Below are positions 9,202 through 19,107 of a DNA stretch of 64,000 nt, in pieces. How positions within the stretch are numbered: the stretch's first letter is position 1; each line of letters opens with the position of its first letter. The position numbers were made by a program, and so were the translations under genes. The stretch is from contig NZ_WFLM01000003.1 in the NCBI RefSeq assembly GCF_009208775.1, positions 535,374 through 599,373 on the forward strand, given 5' to 3'. The stretch is from Silvanigrella paludirubra. Its GTDB lineage: Bacteria; Bdellovibrionota_B; Oligoflexia; Silvanigrellales; Silvanigrellaceae. Below the pieces are notes generated by a model, which did not search any database, was not told where the DNA came from, and worked only from the letters and a program-made list of their open reading frames with translations.

Positions 9202-9846
9202 TTAGTCAAATGGAACTTTAGCTTTTTCATGAACTCGTTCTAGTACCAGAGTTAATTTTAAAATAAGATTATCAAAGTTATTCTTCGTATGACACCAATC
9301 AGATTGATTACAGTGTAATACAGAAAATCTATTATTAATTCTTTGATTTAAAATGTAAGAATAATTTTCAGGACGAATGAAATTATCAGTAGATCTTAAT
9401 GAGAATAAATAATTTTCAGATTCTTTTTGAAAGAGAGTTTTTTCCTCAAGAATATAGTGTCCAGCTCCATCGTTTTTCAAGTAATTTTTATTAGAATAAC
9501 TTGTATTTAAGAATTTTATATAAAATTGATCATCTGCATAAATAAAAGTTCCACAGCTGTCTAAATTTTTAGGTTCTATTGTAAAAATAGCATTTGCAAT
9601 ATGGGATTGATAAAAAGATTCTTTTAGGTAATTGCTATTATTAAATAGTGAATTTGTAGCAATGATAATTCCTGATCTATTTTCATTTGATTCTAATCGA
9701 TTTGTTGTAAAAATAAATTTATCACAATATTTTATAGGGTATCCTAAAATATTTAAAACTTGTTTATATGGATTATAAGTTGTATTTTCTTCAGCTATTA
9801 CTCTAAAAGATACAAATAAAATAATAATGATATAAATAAATTTCAT
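9202..9846 (-). CDS. Secreted or periplasmic protein, unknown
   Basis: A 214-residue protein with an N-terminal signal peptide (MKFIYIIIILFVSFRVIAEE, likely cleavage after RVIA). The mature part is polar and Asn-rich with four Cys, two of them close together (HCNQSDWCH), which suggests disulfides. No family is recognised. It converges on the LysE gene with a 20-bp gap. Confidence 0.6.
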   Translation of the reverse strand: MKFIYIIIILFVSFRVIAEENTTYNPYKQVLNILGYPIKYCDKFIFTTNRLESNENRSGIIIATNSLFNNSNYLKESFYQSHIANAIFTIEPKNLDSCGTFIYADDQFYIKFLNTSYSNKNYLKNDGAGHYILEEKTLFQKESENYLFSLRSTDNFIRPENYSYILNQRINNRFSVLHCNQSDWCHTKNNFDNLILKLTLVLERVHEKAKVPFD

Positions 9847-10361
9847 AATTAATTCCTTTATATAGATTTTTTAATTTGGATGTAAACTTAAATCAAGTTT
9901 AAACAATGTATTTTGTAAAGTCAATCGTTTTTATTTGTATTCAATTTAATTATCATTAATTTTATTTTAAAAAATATCAGACTAATTCATATAAATATTA
10001 TGTCTAATATGATTAAATATATTTTAAATTAGTTTCTTGCCAATGTCATGTAGAAGCCTATATGGCTTATCTTAGTTTATCCTTAATATTAATCTATGAA
10101 TTAAAAAAAATAAATAATTTAATTGGGAATCATAAAATTATAAATACTAATTAAGTAAAATATTTGAAATTGTTTTAAAAAATATAATTAATTATGATAA
10201 ATAATTATATTTTTTTATTTTTAATTTTGTAAAATTTATGAAATTTGACATTTGCTATGTCGATTTTTATTTGTATGATTACAATGATCTTAATCTTATT
10301 TTGACTAGAATCGAGAAAATAAGTTATATTAAATTTTTAAATAATATTTATATTATAAATC
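9847..10361. other. Gene-free A/T-rich stretch
   Basis: This 515-bp stretch separates divergent genes for two secreted proteins and should hold promoters for both. It is almost pure A/T. The only structure seen is a short inverted repeat, AAGCC/GGCTT, near 10051-10065. No clear -35/-10 pair or conserved RNA is visible. Confidence 0.4.
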
Positions 10362-10853
10362 ATGAAAGCAATAATTATGAGTAAAATGAAATTAATAAAA
10401 ACATATATGTTATTTATGAGTTCTTCTTTTTCTTTATATTCTTATGCTAATTGCCCAAGTATTTCAGAAATTGTATCTAAAGAAGATGGTACACATATTG
10501 CACGCACTAAAAATGGAAATTGGACTCAGTTTATAAATTATCAAGCTTATAATAATAAAAATGACAATATAAAATCTCTTGGCTTTCATTATGTATTTGG
10601 TCTAAAACAAATTGATGAAACAAATTATTTTAGTCAGATGGTTTGTATTTATCGTTTATTAAAAGAAAATAATCAATATATTGTTCTTTTATCACCAAAA
10701 AATAACAAGTATGAAATATCCTTCCCAATAGAATTTAAAAATTCAAATGAATGGAGAAAAATTCAACCTTCAAGAGCTGTATGTGTACCGAATCCTTTAC
10801 TAGACCAAAATATCAATATAATGAATCAGTGTGAATTTAAAGAAATTGAATAA
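10362..10853 (+). CDS. Small secreted protein, DUF3757-like
   Basis: A 163-residue precursor. Residues 1-29 form a signal peptide (from ATG 10362; internal Met codons at residues 7 and 10 are alternative starts and no ribosome binding site decides). The mature protein starts with NCPSISEIVSKEDGTHIA, has GNWTQFINYQAYN, a central CIYRL and ends CVPNPLLDQN...QCEF. This CP...W...C-x-Y...C...CxF layout resembles DUF3757, small exported proteins of unknown function known from intracellular gammaproteobacteria. The match is by pattern only. Confidence 0.55.
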   Translation: MKAIIMSKMKLIKTYMLFMSSSFSLYSYANCPSISEIVSKEDGTHIARTKNGNWTQFINYQAYNNKNDNIKSLGFHYVFGLKQIDETNYFSQMVCIYRLLKENNQYIVLLSPKNNKYEISFPIEFKNSNEWRKIQPSRAVCVPNPLLDQNINIMNQCEFKEIE

Positions 10854-10889
10854 CCATATTGAGAATATGAAATTAGAATTATTAATTCA

Positions 10890-11420
10890 TTAATCTATAT
10901 TTAATTTTCGAATTGTTTGATCTATGCCTAGATCGTTTTTATAAAGAGATGTTTCTTTTTTAGTTGTGCAATTTTCCATATTTAAATCACATTGCTGTTT
11001 TTTAATATTAAATTCCCCTTCATAAAAAGCTCCACTCTGATTACGAAATAAAAACCAATCATCCCATATGCTGTTAGCCTGGTGAATATATAAATATTCA
11101 ACGCCAAATTGTTCTATACATTTAGTCGAAATTTCTTTTAATTTTTTTTCATCATTAACAATAAAATAAAGTTGAGTAAATATTTTGTATTGTGAGTTCG
11201 CAAAAAAAACCTGCTTATATTCAGCCCATCTTCCTGTTAATTTATATTTACTTATTAAATTTTCCTTAAGCCATTTCCACTTGTAACATCCATTTGAACA
11301 AATAATGTTAGAAGTTGATTCGTAATCCTGTATATCGTGATGAATATATTCCATTGCTTTTACTTGAAATGGTAAAAAATAGAGGCTTGAAATTAATATT
11401 ATTAAAAGTAATTTTTTCAT
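10890..11420 (-). CDS. Small secreted protein, unknown
   Basis: A 176-residue precursor starting at ATG 11420, where MKKLLLIILISSLYFLPFQVKA forms a textbook signal peptide; a start seven codons earlier (11441) is possible but adds only polar residues. The mature protein has six Cys in pairs (CSNGCYKWKW near its N-terminus, CDLNMENC near its C-terminus). No family is recognised. It is convergent with the DUF3757-like gene. Confidence 0.6.
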   Translation of the reverse strand: MKKLLLIILISSLYFLPFQVKAMEYIHHDIQDYESTSNIICSNGCYKWKWLKENLISKYKLTGRWAEYKQVFFANSQYKIFTQLYFIVNDEKKLKEISTKCIEQFGVEYLYIHQANSIWDDWFLFRNQSGAFYEGEFNIKKQQCDLNMENCTTKKETSLYKNDLGIDQTIRKLNID

Positions 11421-11506
11421 GATATATCTATTTTTTCTCATTTATCTTAATTAAGAGATTAATTATAGTTTTGTTCATTGTATTTTATATCAATACTTCA
11501 ATTATT

Positions 11507-12793
11507 TTAGTAACATTTATTAAATATAAAATATAATGTTGGTTGGAATATTTCTTGCATATAATTATTCATGTTTGTTGTATTCATTGAATAAATTAAT
11601 GACATATTTTTTTCTGGAAAATATATCCATTTAGAAATAAACCCTAATGTTCCTCCTGAATGTGTATAAAATCTTGATTGCAGTTTAGAATCATATTTAG
11701 CACCCAAGCCTAATCCATACCCATTCATATTTTCATTATTAACTCCGTTTATTAATGGTTTTCCATTTGTAGTATCAACTAAAGAAACAAGTTCTTCATA
11801 TTGTTTTTTTGCAAGGAGTTTTGAATTACCATTTTTGTCTTGTTTTAATAAAGCGTGAAAATATTTATTTAAATCATTTACATTACTTGTAATTGAACCT
11901 GCTGAATTGCCCCAAGACATAGAATAATCTATAACTCCCACCCCATTTGTTAAATAAGGTGAAAATTGTGATTTTTCATCTCCAAAATAATAACCATCCA
12001 TAAGATTTTTTACTTCATATTTTGGTACATTTGTTTTAGGGAAAGTCTCAATATAATAAGTATGATTTAATTTTAAAGGTCTAATAATTCTTTCATTTAT
12101 TTCATGAGATACGGAATGATTTGTAACTTTTTCAATGATTTTTCCAAGTAAGACATAGTTTGTATTTGAGTATTTCCAATTACTCCCAGGATTAAACCAA
12201 AGTTCTTTATCTTTTAAATGATCTAATATTTCATCTGATGTTATCAATCGAAAAGGATTTTTTCCAACTTCTTTGTTTATTGTATCATCATCATTCGCAA
12301 AATCGATAATTCCACTTGTCATATTTAATAATTGTTTAATTTTTATTTTATTCCATTTTGGATATATATTTCCAAGAAAATCTTCGACTGTATTTTCAAT
12401 ACTTAATTTATTTTCAGCTTCTAACTGTAAAAATACAACGGAAAGAAAAGATTTTGAATTACTTCCAATTTGAAATAAACTTTGATTTGTCACTTGAAAT
12501 CCAAATTTACTTTGTAATCCCGAATTAATAATGAATTTTTTTCCGTTTTGATATTTATCACACTGAAAAAGTAATGGAATTCCTGTAACAAATGTAGATG
12601 AAGAGTTTTTTGCTATGTATATATCTAAAGTATTTTTGATGTCATCTAAATTTGATATTTCATTAGAATTGTAACTATTATTGTTTTTTTCATTAAAGAA
12701 ATCATAAAATTGATTTTGTATTTTATATTCGCTTGCATAAAAATTGTTTGTAAAAAATAATCCAAATAAACAAGATAAAACTTTGTATTTCAT
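11507..12793 (-). CDS. Beta-lactamase-fold serine hydrolase (class C/DD-peptidase type)
   Basis: A 428-residue secreted enzyme with a signal peptide at residues 1-20. The three active-site motifs of the class C beta-lactamase / D-Ala-D-Ala carboxypeptidase fold are present: S111-N-S-K114 within GSNSKSF, the YSN triad in WKYSNTNYVLLG, and HSGG near residue 378 in place of KTG. This family includes esterases and DD-peptidases as well as beta-lactamases, so antibiotic resistance should not be assumed. It stands alone; the ribosome binding site is weak. Confidence 0.85.
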   Translation of the reverse strand: MKYKVLSCLFGLFFTNNFYASEYKIQNQFYDFFNEKNNNSYNSNEISNLDDIKNTLDIYIAKNSSSTFVTGIPLLFQCDKYQNGKKFIINSGLQSKFGFQVTNQSLFQIGSNSKSFLSVVFLQLEAENKLSIENTVEDFLGNIYPKWNKIKIKQLLNMTSGIIDFANDDDTINKEVGKNPFRLITSDEILDHLKDKELWFNPGSNWKYSNTNYVLLGKIIEKVTNHSVSHEINERIIRPLKLNHTYYIETFPKTNVPKYEVKNLMDGYYFGDEKSQFSPYLTNGVGVIDYSMSWGNSAGSITSNVNDLNKYFHALLKQDKNGNSKLLAKKQYEELVSLVDTTNGKPLINGVNNENMNGYGLGLGAKYDSKLQSRFYTHSGGTLGFISKWIYFPEKNMSLIYSMNTTNMNNYMQEIFQPTLYFIFNKCY

Positions 12794-12881
12794 TTTTGTC
12801 CTTTCATTTAATAAAAATTTTATATGAAAAAAATAATTATTGTTATTAATATAGAAATATCTATTATTTTATTTATAAATA

Positions 12882-13640
12882 TTAAACGTTAATCCCACCG
12901 CTCACTTCTATACGTTGACCATTGATCCAGCTTCCAGCATCTGAGCAAAGAAAAGCAACAACGCCTCCAATATCTTGGGTTTCACCCACTCTACCAAGAG
13001 GCGAGAAAGAACTAAGTAAACCTTTAATTTGTGGATTATTACGTATAATTGCATTATTAAAATCAGTTTCAACAGGTCCTGGAGCCACCACATTTGCTCG
13101 TATTCCTTTAACACCATATTCTTTTGCGATATATTTAGTTAAAACTTCAATCGCTCCTTTCATTGATGCGTAAACTGAATAACCTGGATTTGAAAATCTT
13201 GTTGTACCTGAAGATAAATTAATTACTCTGCCACCGGAATTCATGAAGTTTAGAATATGTTGAGTTAGAAAGTAGACACTTTTAAAGTGAACATTCATAA
13301 ATTCATCAAAAATTTCTTCTGTTACTTTTTCCATTGGTACAGTTGCACCCATTCCTGCATTATTTACTAAGAAATCTATTTTTTCTTGGTTCCATTCGCT
13401 TTTAAGAAGATCTTTTAAAGATTCAATAAATGGATTGATAGATTTAAAATTGTTCATGTCTAGCTTCATTGTTCTGGCTTTAATTCCAAAAGATTCTGTT
13501 TCTTTAGCTACATGAAGTGCTTTTTCTTCTTGATCTCGATATGTAATGATTAAGTCTGTCTTTGCTTCCGCAAGACGTAGGGCTATCTCTCGACCGATTC
13601 CTCGGCTTGCTCCTGTAACAAGAGCAATTTTTTTAGTCAT
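12882..13640 (-). CDS. Short-chain dehydrogenase/reductase, FabG-like
   Basis: A 252-residue classical SDR. The nucleotide-binding motif T9-G-A-S-R-G-I-G16, NNAG at 93-96, Ser143/144 and the catalytic Y157-A-S-M-K161 are all intact, and the C-terminal GWINGQRIEVSGG-like end (here SWINGQRIEVSGG) is typical of FabG-type 3-oxoacyl reductases and sugar dehydrogenases. It probably uses NADP(H), but the substrate is unknown. AGGAG precedes the ATG by 8-9 bases. A second SDR is divergently encoded from 13870. Confidence 0.9.
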   Translation of the reverse strand: MTKKIALVTGASRGIGREIALRLAEAKTDLIITYRDQEEKALHVAKETESFGIKARTMKLDMNNFKSINPFIESLKDLLKSEWNQEKIDFLVNNAGMGATVPMEKVTEEIFDEFMNVHFKSVYFLTQHILNFMNSGGRVINLSSGTTRFSNPGYSVYASMKGAIEVLTKYIAKEYGVKGIRANVVAPGPVETDFNNAIIRNNPQIKGLLSSFSPLGRVGETQDIGGVVAFLCSDAGSWINGQRIEVSGGINV

Positions 13641-13869
13641 GATAATTGACTCCTAATTTAAAATAATTATTTTTTCACAATACAATAGAATGTTGTCATA
13701 TTCAATAAGATACTTACTTCAAAGCATTTGAAGTTTAAATAAATTTACGAGTTTGCCATTTTAACTTAATGTGATCCAACTATTTTACTTATGTTGTATA
13801 TCTCTATAAAATAAAATTAAATTTATCGTACATAATGGATTTTAATAAAATTGATGGAGAGCATTTAAA

Positions 13870-14673
13870 ATGAATGTAAATAAACTTGCATTTCAAAAAA
13901 AATATGGACCTTGGGCTATAGTTACAGGAGCCTCAGATGGCATTGGTCGAGCAATGGCAATTGAAATTGCTAATTTGGGGCTGAATTTAATCATTGTGGC
14001 ACGAAATCACGAACGTTTAGAAGCTTTGGGAAATGAAATACAAAAGGAATATAAAGTAACTGTTAAAGCAATAGCAATTGATCTTTCTATCATAAATTCC
14101 GTTAAAAACTTAAATTCGCAAATTGAAGAATATGAAATTGGATTGTTTGCTGCAATCGCTGGTTTTGGAACGTCAGGTTATTTTTTTAAAGCGAACATAA
14201 ATGATGAATTAAATATGATAGATGTGAATTGCCGAAGTGTTGTAGAACAAACTTATTATTTTGCGAATAAGTTTATTTCTCAAAAGAGAGGTGGAATTAT
14301 ATTAATGGGTTCATTAGTAGGCTTTCAAGGTGTTCCATTTGCTTCTAATTATTCAGCAACTAAATCTTTTATTCAAAATTTTGCAGAAGGGATCTATTTT
14401 GAATTAAAGCCATTTGGTGTCGATGTTCTTTGTTCAGCCCCTGGTCCTGTTCTTTCGGGTTTTGGAGCCCGTGCTAAAATGAAAATGGGGAACTCTTCTT
14501 CTCCTGAAGAGGTTGCTAAAGAAACAATTTTAGCATTAGGTGAGAAGCTTACAGTTCGTCCTGGATTTTTATCTAAATTTTTAGGTTGGTCTTTAATTAT
14601 TTTACCTAGATTACTTAGAATTTTAATAATGAGAATGATTATGAATAATATGATTCAATTAAACTCGAAGTAA
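13870..14673 (+). CDS. Short-chain dehydrogenase, membrane-associated type
   Basis: A 267-residue SDR with YGPWAIVTGASDGIG at the N-terminus, Ser148 and the catalytic Y161-S-A-T-K165. The usual NNAG is AIAG at 95-98. A hydrophobic C-terminal tail (WSLIILPRLLRILIMRM) could anchor it to the membrane, as in the SDR group related to hydroxysteroid and ketoacyl-CoA reductases. A GGAG ribosome binding site lies 12 bases upstream. It is transcribed divergently from the FabG-like gene over a 229-bp gap. Confidence 0.85.
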   Translation: MNVNKLAFQKKYGPWAIVTGASDGIGRAMAIEIANLGLNLIIVARNHERLEALGNEIQKEYKVTVKAIAIDLSIINSVKNLNSQIEEYEIGLFAAIAGFGTSGYFFKANINDELNMIDVNCRSVVEQTYYFANKFISQKRGGIILMGSLVGFQGVPFASNYSATKSFIQNFAEGIYFELKPFGVDVLCSAPGPVLSGFGARAKMKMGNSSSPEEVAKETILALGEKLTVRPGFLSKFLGWSLIILPRLLRILIMRMIMNNMIQLNSK

Positions 14674-15252
14674 TGATTCTATTCTTTTTTTTAAAAATAT
14701 CAAAGTTAAAAGTCTTAATAAATAATTTATATTAGTTGGCTTAAGATATTGTAATGAAATAAATTTAAAATATTGATCTATTTTTTTATTTTTTGTTTTT
14801 ATTTTACTTAAATAATTAAAAATAACTTAACATGATGTTTTTAAATAATTAATGCTTGTTTGTTATTTTTATATAACATAATATTTTATTATAAATAATT
14901 GTGGTTACAAAAAATTAAATACATAAAAATAATAAACTAGCTTTATTTTTTTATGTATTTAATTTTATCTAATAAAGTATATTCTAAAAAATGTGAAATT
15001 TAATCAAAAGAGTTTAAAGTTTTGTTAAAAACATCAGGTCCTAATTCTTCAGATAATGAAAAATTTGTCTATTAACTTTATTTTATCCAAGACAGCTATT
15101 AATATGTTTTCTCTTTTAATATTTCTGAAATAAAATATTTTAGGACAAGAAATCTTCGATCTAAAAAAAAGTGATTTTTCCATTGAGAAGGTGAAAATAA
15201 AAATTTATCATCGGTGTAAACTTTTTTTATTAAAATTTGAGGGTATATACCA
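14674..15252. other. Gene-free A/T-rich interval
   Basis: This 579-bp interval holds one striking structure, the long inverted repeat at 14911-14966 listed separately. The last 250 bp should contain the promoter of the metalloprotease gene; no consensus pair stands out. A short minus-strand frame across its end overlaps the protease start and is rejected as a shadow. Confidence 0.4.
14911..14966. terminator. 25-bp A/T-rich hairpin
   Basis: Arms 14911-14936 and 14942-14966 are near-perfect complements (built on ATTAAATACATAAA) around the loop CTAGC, with T-runs on both strands. It can act as a terminator in either direction; it lies 240 bp after the SDR gene. Confidence 0.5.
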
Positions 15253-17577
15253 ATGAAACTGAAACTGATTTTGGCGTTCTCCACAACTTATTTTAGCTTG
15301 GTATCTAGTTTAGTTGCATTTGCAGGAAATAATCAAAAAAGTGTACGTTGGACTTATAAAGAAGATAACAATAGTGACTTCGTACACATCATTGATGTGA
15401 TCAATCAAAAAACTGGTTTTGCCCTTTCAGTCTCCGATTTTTCGATGTTGGAAAGTCGTAAACTTGCAAAGTACAATTATCTCATGCTCACTCAATTACA
15501 AAATGGTTTACCAATTGAGGGGAACACTTTACGTATCTGGACGAATAACCAAGGAGAGCTTTTCCAGGTTGAAGCTCAAGTGAGCGATAAATCTTCTTCT
15601 GAGTTATCAAAACAAAGTCTCTCCATGAGTCCAGAGACCGTTCAAGCACTTCTTGCATCTGACACAACAATGGATTTAGTGCGAAAAGAAGTTTTTAACC
15701 ATCCTGATGATAAACAGATTCGAAATGTGCAGTGGAAAGATGTAATCGAAAAAGATAAGGTTCTCCGTATTGTTAAAGTTAAAGGAAAGCGCGGAACACA
15801 CCTTATTAAAATTGATCCTATTGGAAAGAAAGTTGTTGATCATCTTTATGAAGAGTTTCCAAACGCGGACAATGACATCAAGACGATAAGTATTCCTGTG
15901 CACATTTATCCAATTTATGAAGAAGTTGAGAAAACCAATGAACTGATGCCTCGTGTACCTGCCTATTTACGCAATCTAGTTAGCAAGATCCACAAAGCGG
16001 ATTCGGATCCTTACTCACCCCTTCGTAGTATGAAATACCTTTATTCCATGCTTGATCCATTTAAAGGATTAACCGCTGCTGGTCGCAAAGATGGTTTTTG
16101 GGCTCCCACATATGTTAAGAGACAAGGAAATGCAATTCTAAATTCATTACCATTGGTTGATAACAATTTTGCTTCTGGTTTTGTACTTGAGGGGAAATTT
16201 ACTTCAATCAACATTCATCCTGAAGCAATTAAGCAATTCAACGGGAAGTTATCTTTCAAACCGAAATTTTCAGGGCAGTTCCGTTTTGATTACCGTGACG
16301 ATGAAATGATTCCAACCGCTACTTACCACGGCAAACCATTTGCTTCACGCAAAGAAATTGAGCATGTCGACGCTGTTCGTCTTCCTGATAATAATGTTCT
16401 TGAGTACTTGAACAATGGTTTCGACAGCATCCAAGTTTACTGGGCTGTGGATCAATTATTTGAGACGCTACATAAAAGTGGGTTTAATGATCCAGAATTA
16501 TCTACAAGACCGTTCCATGCATTCTTATATGACCCCGATATTTCCATGAAAAATAATGCCTATTATACCGACGACACAATTAATTTTACAACTTATTCTC
16601 CCAATCAAGGTAACATGGCCCGTGATAATACCACGATTTGGCACGAACTTGGTCACGGTGTTATGGATCGTTTGATGGGAGATTTTATTAATTTAGCAGG
16701 TACCGGTGGACTTAGTGAAGGTATGGCGGATTTTGTTGCCCAAATGGTATTGCACGATGTTACGGGCGCAAGTTCATTCCCAGGTTTATCCGACATGCGT
16801 ATTATTAACCAAACAGGATTTTTCTTGACCAACGAAGTGCATGACGATGGCGAAGCGTTTGGTGGTACCATGTATGATATTTTAACATCTTCAGAAAAGA
16901 AATTTGGAATCTATAACGGACTTCAAATGATGACGGACTTAACTTTAGATGCGATGCGACTTAGTAGAAATCACCCAGCTCTCGGAGAAAAAGAATGGTT
17001 TGATCATATGCTATTTGCTGATGAACTTGGCAATGGTAATGTTCGTAAAAGTGGTGACCTTAGGCCGCTCATTCTTGCTGCGTTAGCAAAGCGTAATTTT
17101 AGTATGGATAGCAATTCTCACGCTGAATTTGTTTTCAAAGCGAATGGTAATGATGTGATTGCGGGGCAACCTGGTTCACGTTCTAAACCTATTCCTATTA
17201 CATTGAAACCTGGTGATACAAAAGCTTTCAATCTAACTGTTCAATTAAAAAATTCTGCATTCTACAAATTTAAATTTCCAGTGAAAGTAAGAGTTAGTTT
17301 AGACGGTGGGCCGATTCAGGGTGCAATACACTGGAAAGATGAAGAGCGTTCTCCTATTGTTTACACTCTGAAATCTGAGGCAGATATTGCAAAGATTCCT
17401 CTCGTAGCAACAGGAAAATGTGATGAGATTAATCGTGATGATGGAAGTTGTGTGGATTATGCATCGGTGCAGATTCTAAATGATGGACAAGATGTAACCA
17501 GCAAGCCACAGGCAAAGAAACGTTTTTATTTAAGGATGAAGCCATTAAAAACGAATAATATTGGATTTAATATGTAG
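15253..17577 (+). CDS. Secreted zinc metalloprotease, M36 (fungalysin)-like
   Basis: A 774-residue preproenzyme. Residues 1-24 are a signal peptide. Residues about 40-150 form an FTP/PepSY-like propeptide (QNGLPIEGNTLRIWTNNQG). The catalytic part has H464-E-L-G-H468, the third ligand E489 in GGLSEGMADF, and EVHDDGEAFGGTMYDI, which matches the M36 region HxxGExW. The C-terminal 150 residues look like a beta-rich domain. It would degrade proteins outside the cell. The gene is plainly less A/T-rich than everything around it (about 40 % GC by eye) and uses more GC-ending codons, suggesting acquisition or strong expression. A terminator hairpin follows. Confidence 0.85.
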   Translation: MKLKLILAFSTTYFSLVSSLVAFAGNNQKSVRWTYKEDNNSDFVHIIDVINQKTGFALSVSDFSMLESRKLAKYNYLMLTQLQNGLPIEGNTLRIWTNNQGELFQVEAQVSDKSSSELSKQSLSMSPETVQALLASDTTMDLVRKEVFNHPDDKQIRNVQWKDVIEKDKVLRIVKVKGKRGTHLIKIDPIGKKVVDHLYEEFPNADNDIKTISIPVHIYPIYEEVEKTNELMPRVPAYLRNLVSKIHKADSDPYSPLRSMKYLYSMLDPFKGLTAAGRKDGFWAPTYVKRQGNAILNSLPLVDNNFASGFVLEGKFTSINIHPEAIKQFNGKLSFKPKFSGQFRFDYRDDEMIPTATYHGKPFASRKEIEHVDAVRLPDNNVLEYLNNGFDSIQVYWAVDQLFETLHKSGFNDPELSTRPFHAFLYDPDISMKNNAYYTDDTINFTTYSPNQGNMARDNTTIWHELGHGVMDRLMGDFINLAGTGGLSEGMADFVAQMVLHDVTGASSFPGLSDMRIINQTGFFLTNEVHDDGEAFGGTMYDILTSSEKKFGIYNGLQMMTDLTLDAMRLSRNHPALGEKEWFDHMLFADELGNGNVRKSGDLRPLILAALAKRNFSMDSNSHAEFVFKANGNDVIAGQPGSRSKPIPITLKPGDTKAFNLTVQLKNSAFYKFKFPVKVRVSLDGGPIQGAIHWKDEERSPIVYTLKSEADIAKIPLVATGKCDEINRDDGSCVDYASVQILNDGQDVTSKPQAKKRFYLRMKPLKTNNIGFNM

Positions 17578-17623
17578 TCGTCTTCACTCAAAAGGAATCA
17601 CTTTAACCTCTCAAAATAAAGAT

Positions 17624-17672
17624 TAAAAAGCCACTAAATATAATCATATTTATATTTGGTGGCTTTTTAAAT
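17624..17672 (+). terminator. Terminator after the metalloprotease
   Basis: The stem AAAAAGCCAC / GTGGCTTTTT (one mismatch, extended by A/T pairs on the loop side) lies 45 bp after the stop codon and ends in a T-run. Confidence 0.8.
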
Positions 17673-17796
17673 ATGAAAAAAATATAAAATTTTTTTTTGA
17701 ACACTAATTTGACGCTACATTTGAGTTATTACATATTTTTTGTCAATGTTAATTTAGAAATAAAAGAAAAAATAAATAGATTTACAGGAGAATATA

Positions 17797-18273
17797 ATGC
17801 TGTTTATAAAGAGAAGTATAGCAAGTTCTATCTTTAGTGCTGTTACTTTAATTGGTGCGCAATTTGTTTTTAATACCCAAGCTCATGCATGGAGTCACTT
17901 TAATGGTGAATTTCAAGTTTGTAATAAAATGAATGGAGCATTTCAAGTTAAAAAAACTGGTTCTTATCAAATGAATACAAGAGATCATGATTCAGCAAAT
18001 CAAATCATAAATGCGCACTCTTGCGAAAATATAAAATTCTGGGCTCAATGGAAATCAAACAGTGATGATTATGATGATGCTATGGATTTTGATGTGATTC
18101 ATAATGGAGAAACGGTAGGACATTTTACAATAAAAGTTCTTGCCAGAGTTAATTTTGCAGGAAGACTTTATTATGGTTTAAGAAAGGGGCATTCGAATTT
18201 TGTTAAATTAATATCGGAGGGAGGGAGTAACGCTGTTGATATAAAAATAGGAAGAATCGAATTTGATGATTAA
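17797..18273 (+). CDS. Small secreted protein, unknown
   Basis: A 158-residue precursor with a signal peptide ending AHA (residues 1-32) and a strong AGGAG ribosome binding site 5-8 bases before the ATG. The mature part is about 126 residues with two Cys, rich in Asp, His and Asn, and predicted mostly beta. No family is recognised. It has its own unit between the protease terminator and a convergent hydrolase gene. Confidence 0.65.
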   Translation: MLFIKRSIASSIFSAVTLIGAQFVFNTQAHAWSHFNGEFQVCNKMNGAFQVKKTGSYQMNTRDHDSANQIINAHSCENIKFWAQWKSNSDDYDDAMDFDVIHNGETVGHFTIKVLARVNFAGRLYYGLRKGHSNFVKLISEGGSNAVDIKIGRIEFDD

Positions 18274-18390
18274 AATCATCATACAAATTCTTGAATATCA
18301 ATATTTTTATTTAATTGTTTCTTCAATTCTCTGCTATTCTTGTTCATAATGTAATATAAGAAGAAAAATACAACAATTTTTTAGAATGTT

Positions 18391-19041
18391 TCAAATACTC
18401 ATTTGATTTACTTTTTCAGCTATTCTATTACCAATGATAAAGCATGAATTGGAATCTAAATGTATACCATCTATTAAGCTCGATTGAATATAAAGCCCCG
18501 CATCTAGGAATTCACATTGCATTTCAATAGATAAATCGAAATATAATTTTGATAATTCTTTTGATTTTCTTATCGCATCAAAGTTAAATTCAGGGTGTAA
18601 ATTTTCAGTAATTGGTGGCGGGCAAATAATTAAAATTTTAGGTGCACATGCATTTTGCCCCCACACGGATTCTTTTATAAAAGCAACAATTTTTTGCAAA
18701 CCTTTTTTAATTTCAAAGGTAGCTCGATTAAATTGTTTTTTTGTATCATTGGTTCCAAGCCATAGAATAATTAAATTAATTGGATAATGAATTTCAAGGC
18801 TACATTCTAAAAGAGTAAATCCATTTCTAAATGGTCTACCCGGATTTATTTCATCTAAATCTGTAGTACGACCATTTGTTCCATCGTAAAATACTTCATA
18901 CTCAACACCTAGTTTCTCCTGCATAATGGTTGTCCAAAGTTCATTTTTGTTATGTCTTTTTACTAATTTTGTTTTGCTATTATAGCTTCCTGGTACAAAA
19001 CCCCAAACATTAGAATCGCCGTAGCATAATATTCTTTTCAT
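18391..19041 (-). CDS. SGNH/GDSL hydrolase (esterase-like)
   Basis: A 216-residue cytoplasmic SGNH hydrolase. Block I is CYGDSNVWG (nucleophile Ser10), block II DGTNGRTT, block III LGTNDTK and block V DGIHLD, supplying the Asp-His pair. This arrangement is that of the arylesterase/GDSL lipase group. There is no signal peptide. The substrate cannot be inferred. Confidence 0.9.
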   Translation of the reverse strand: MKRILCYGDSNVWGFVPGSYNSKTKLVKRHNKNELWTTIMQEKLGVEYEVFYDGTNGRTTDLDEINPGRPFRNGFTLLECSLEIHYPINLIILWLGTNDTKKQFNRATFEIKKGLQKIVAFIKESVWGQNACAPKILIICPPPITENLHPEFNFDAIRKSKELSKLYFDLSIEMQCEFLDAGLYIQSSLIDGIHLDSNSCFIIGNRIAEKVNQMSI

Positions 19042-19107
19042 TTTTTTCTCTTATATTGATTCATGAATGTTAATATTTAATTTTAATTTGTTCTATAAAT
19101 TATAAAT

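Noticed and set aside
10051-10065. AAGCC/GGCTT dyad as a terminator
   Set aside because: The stem is only 5 bp, has no T-run and has no gene end nearby.
11507-12793. Calling this gene an antibiotic-resistance beta-lactamase
   Set aside because: The fold motifs are present, but the KTG position reads HSG, as in many esterases and DD-peptidases, so a resistance claim is not supported.
15099-15284. Minus-strand frame of 61 codons across the metalloprotease start
   Set aside because: It overlaps the signal-peptide region of a convincing gene, has no ribosome binding site and shows no protein-like pattern.
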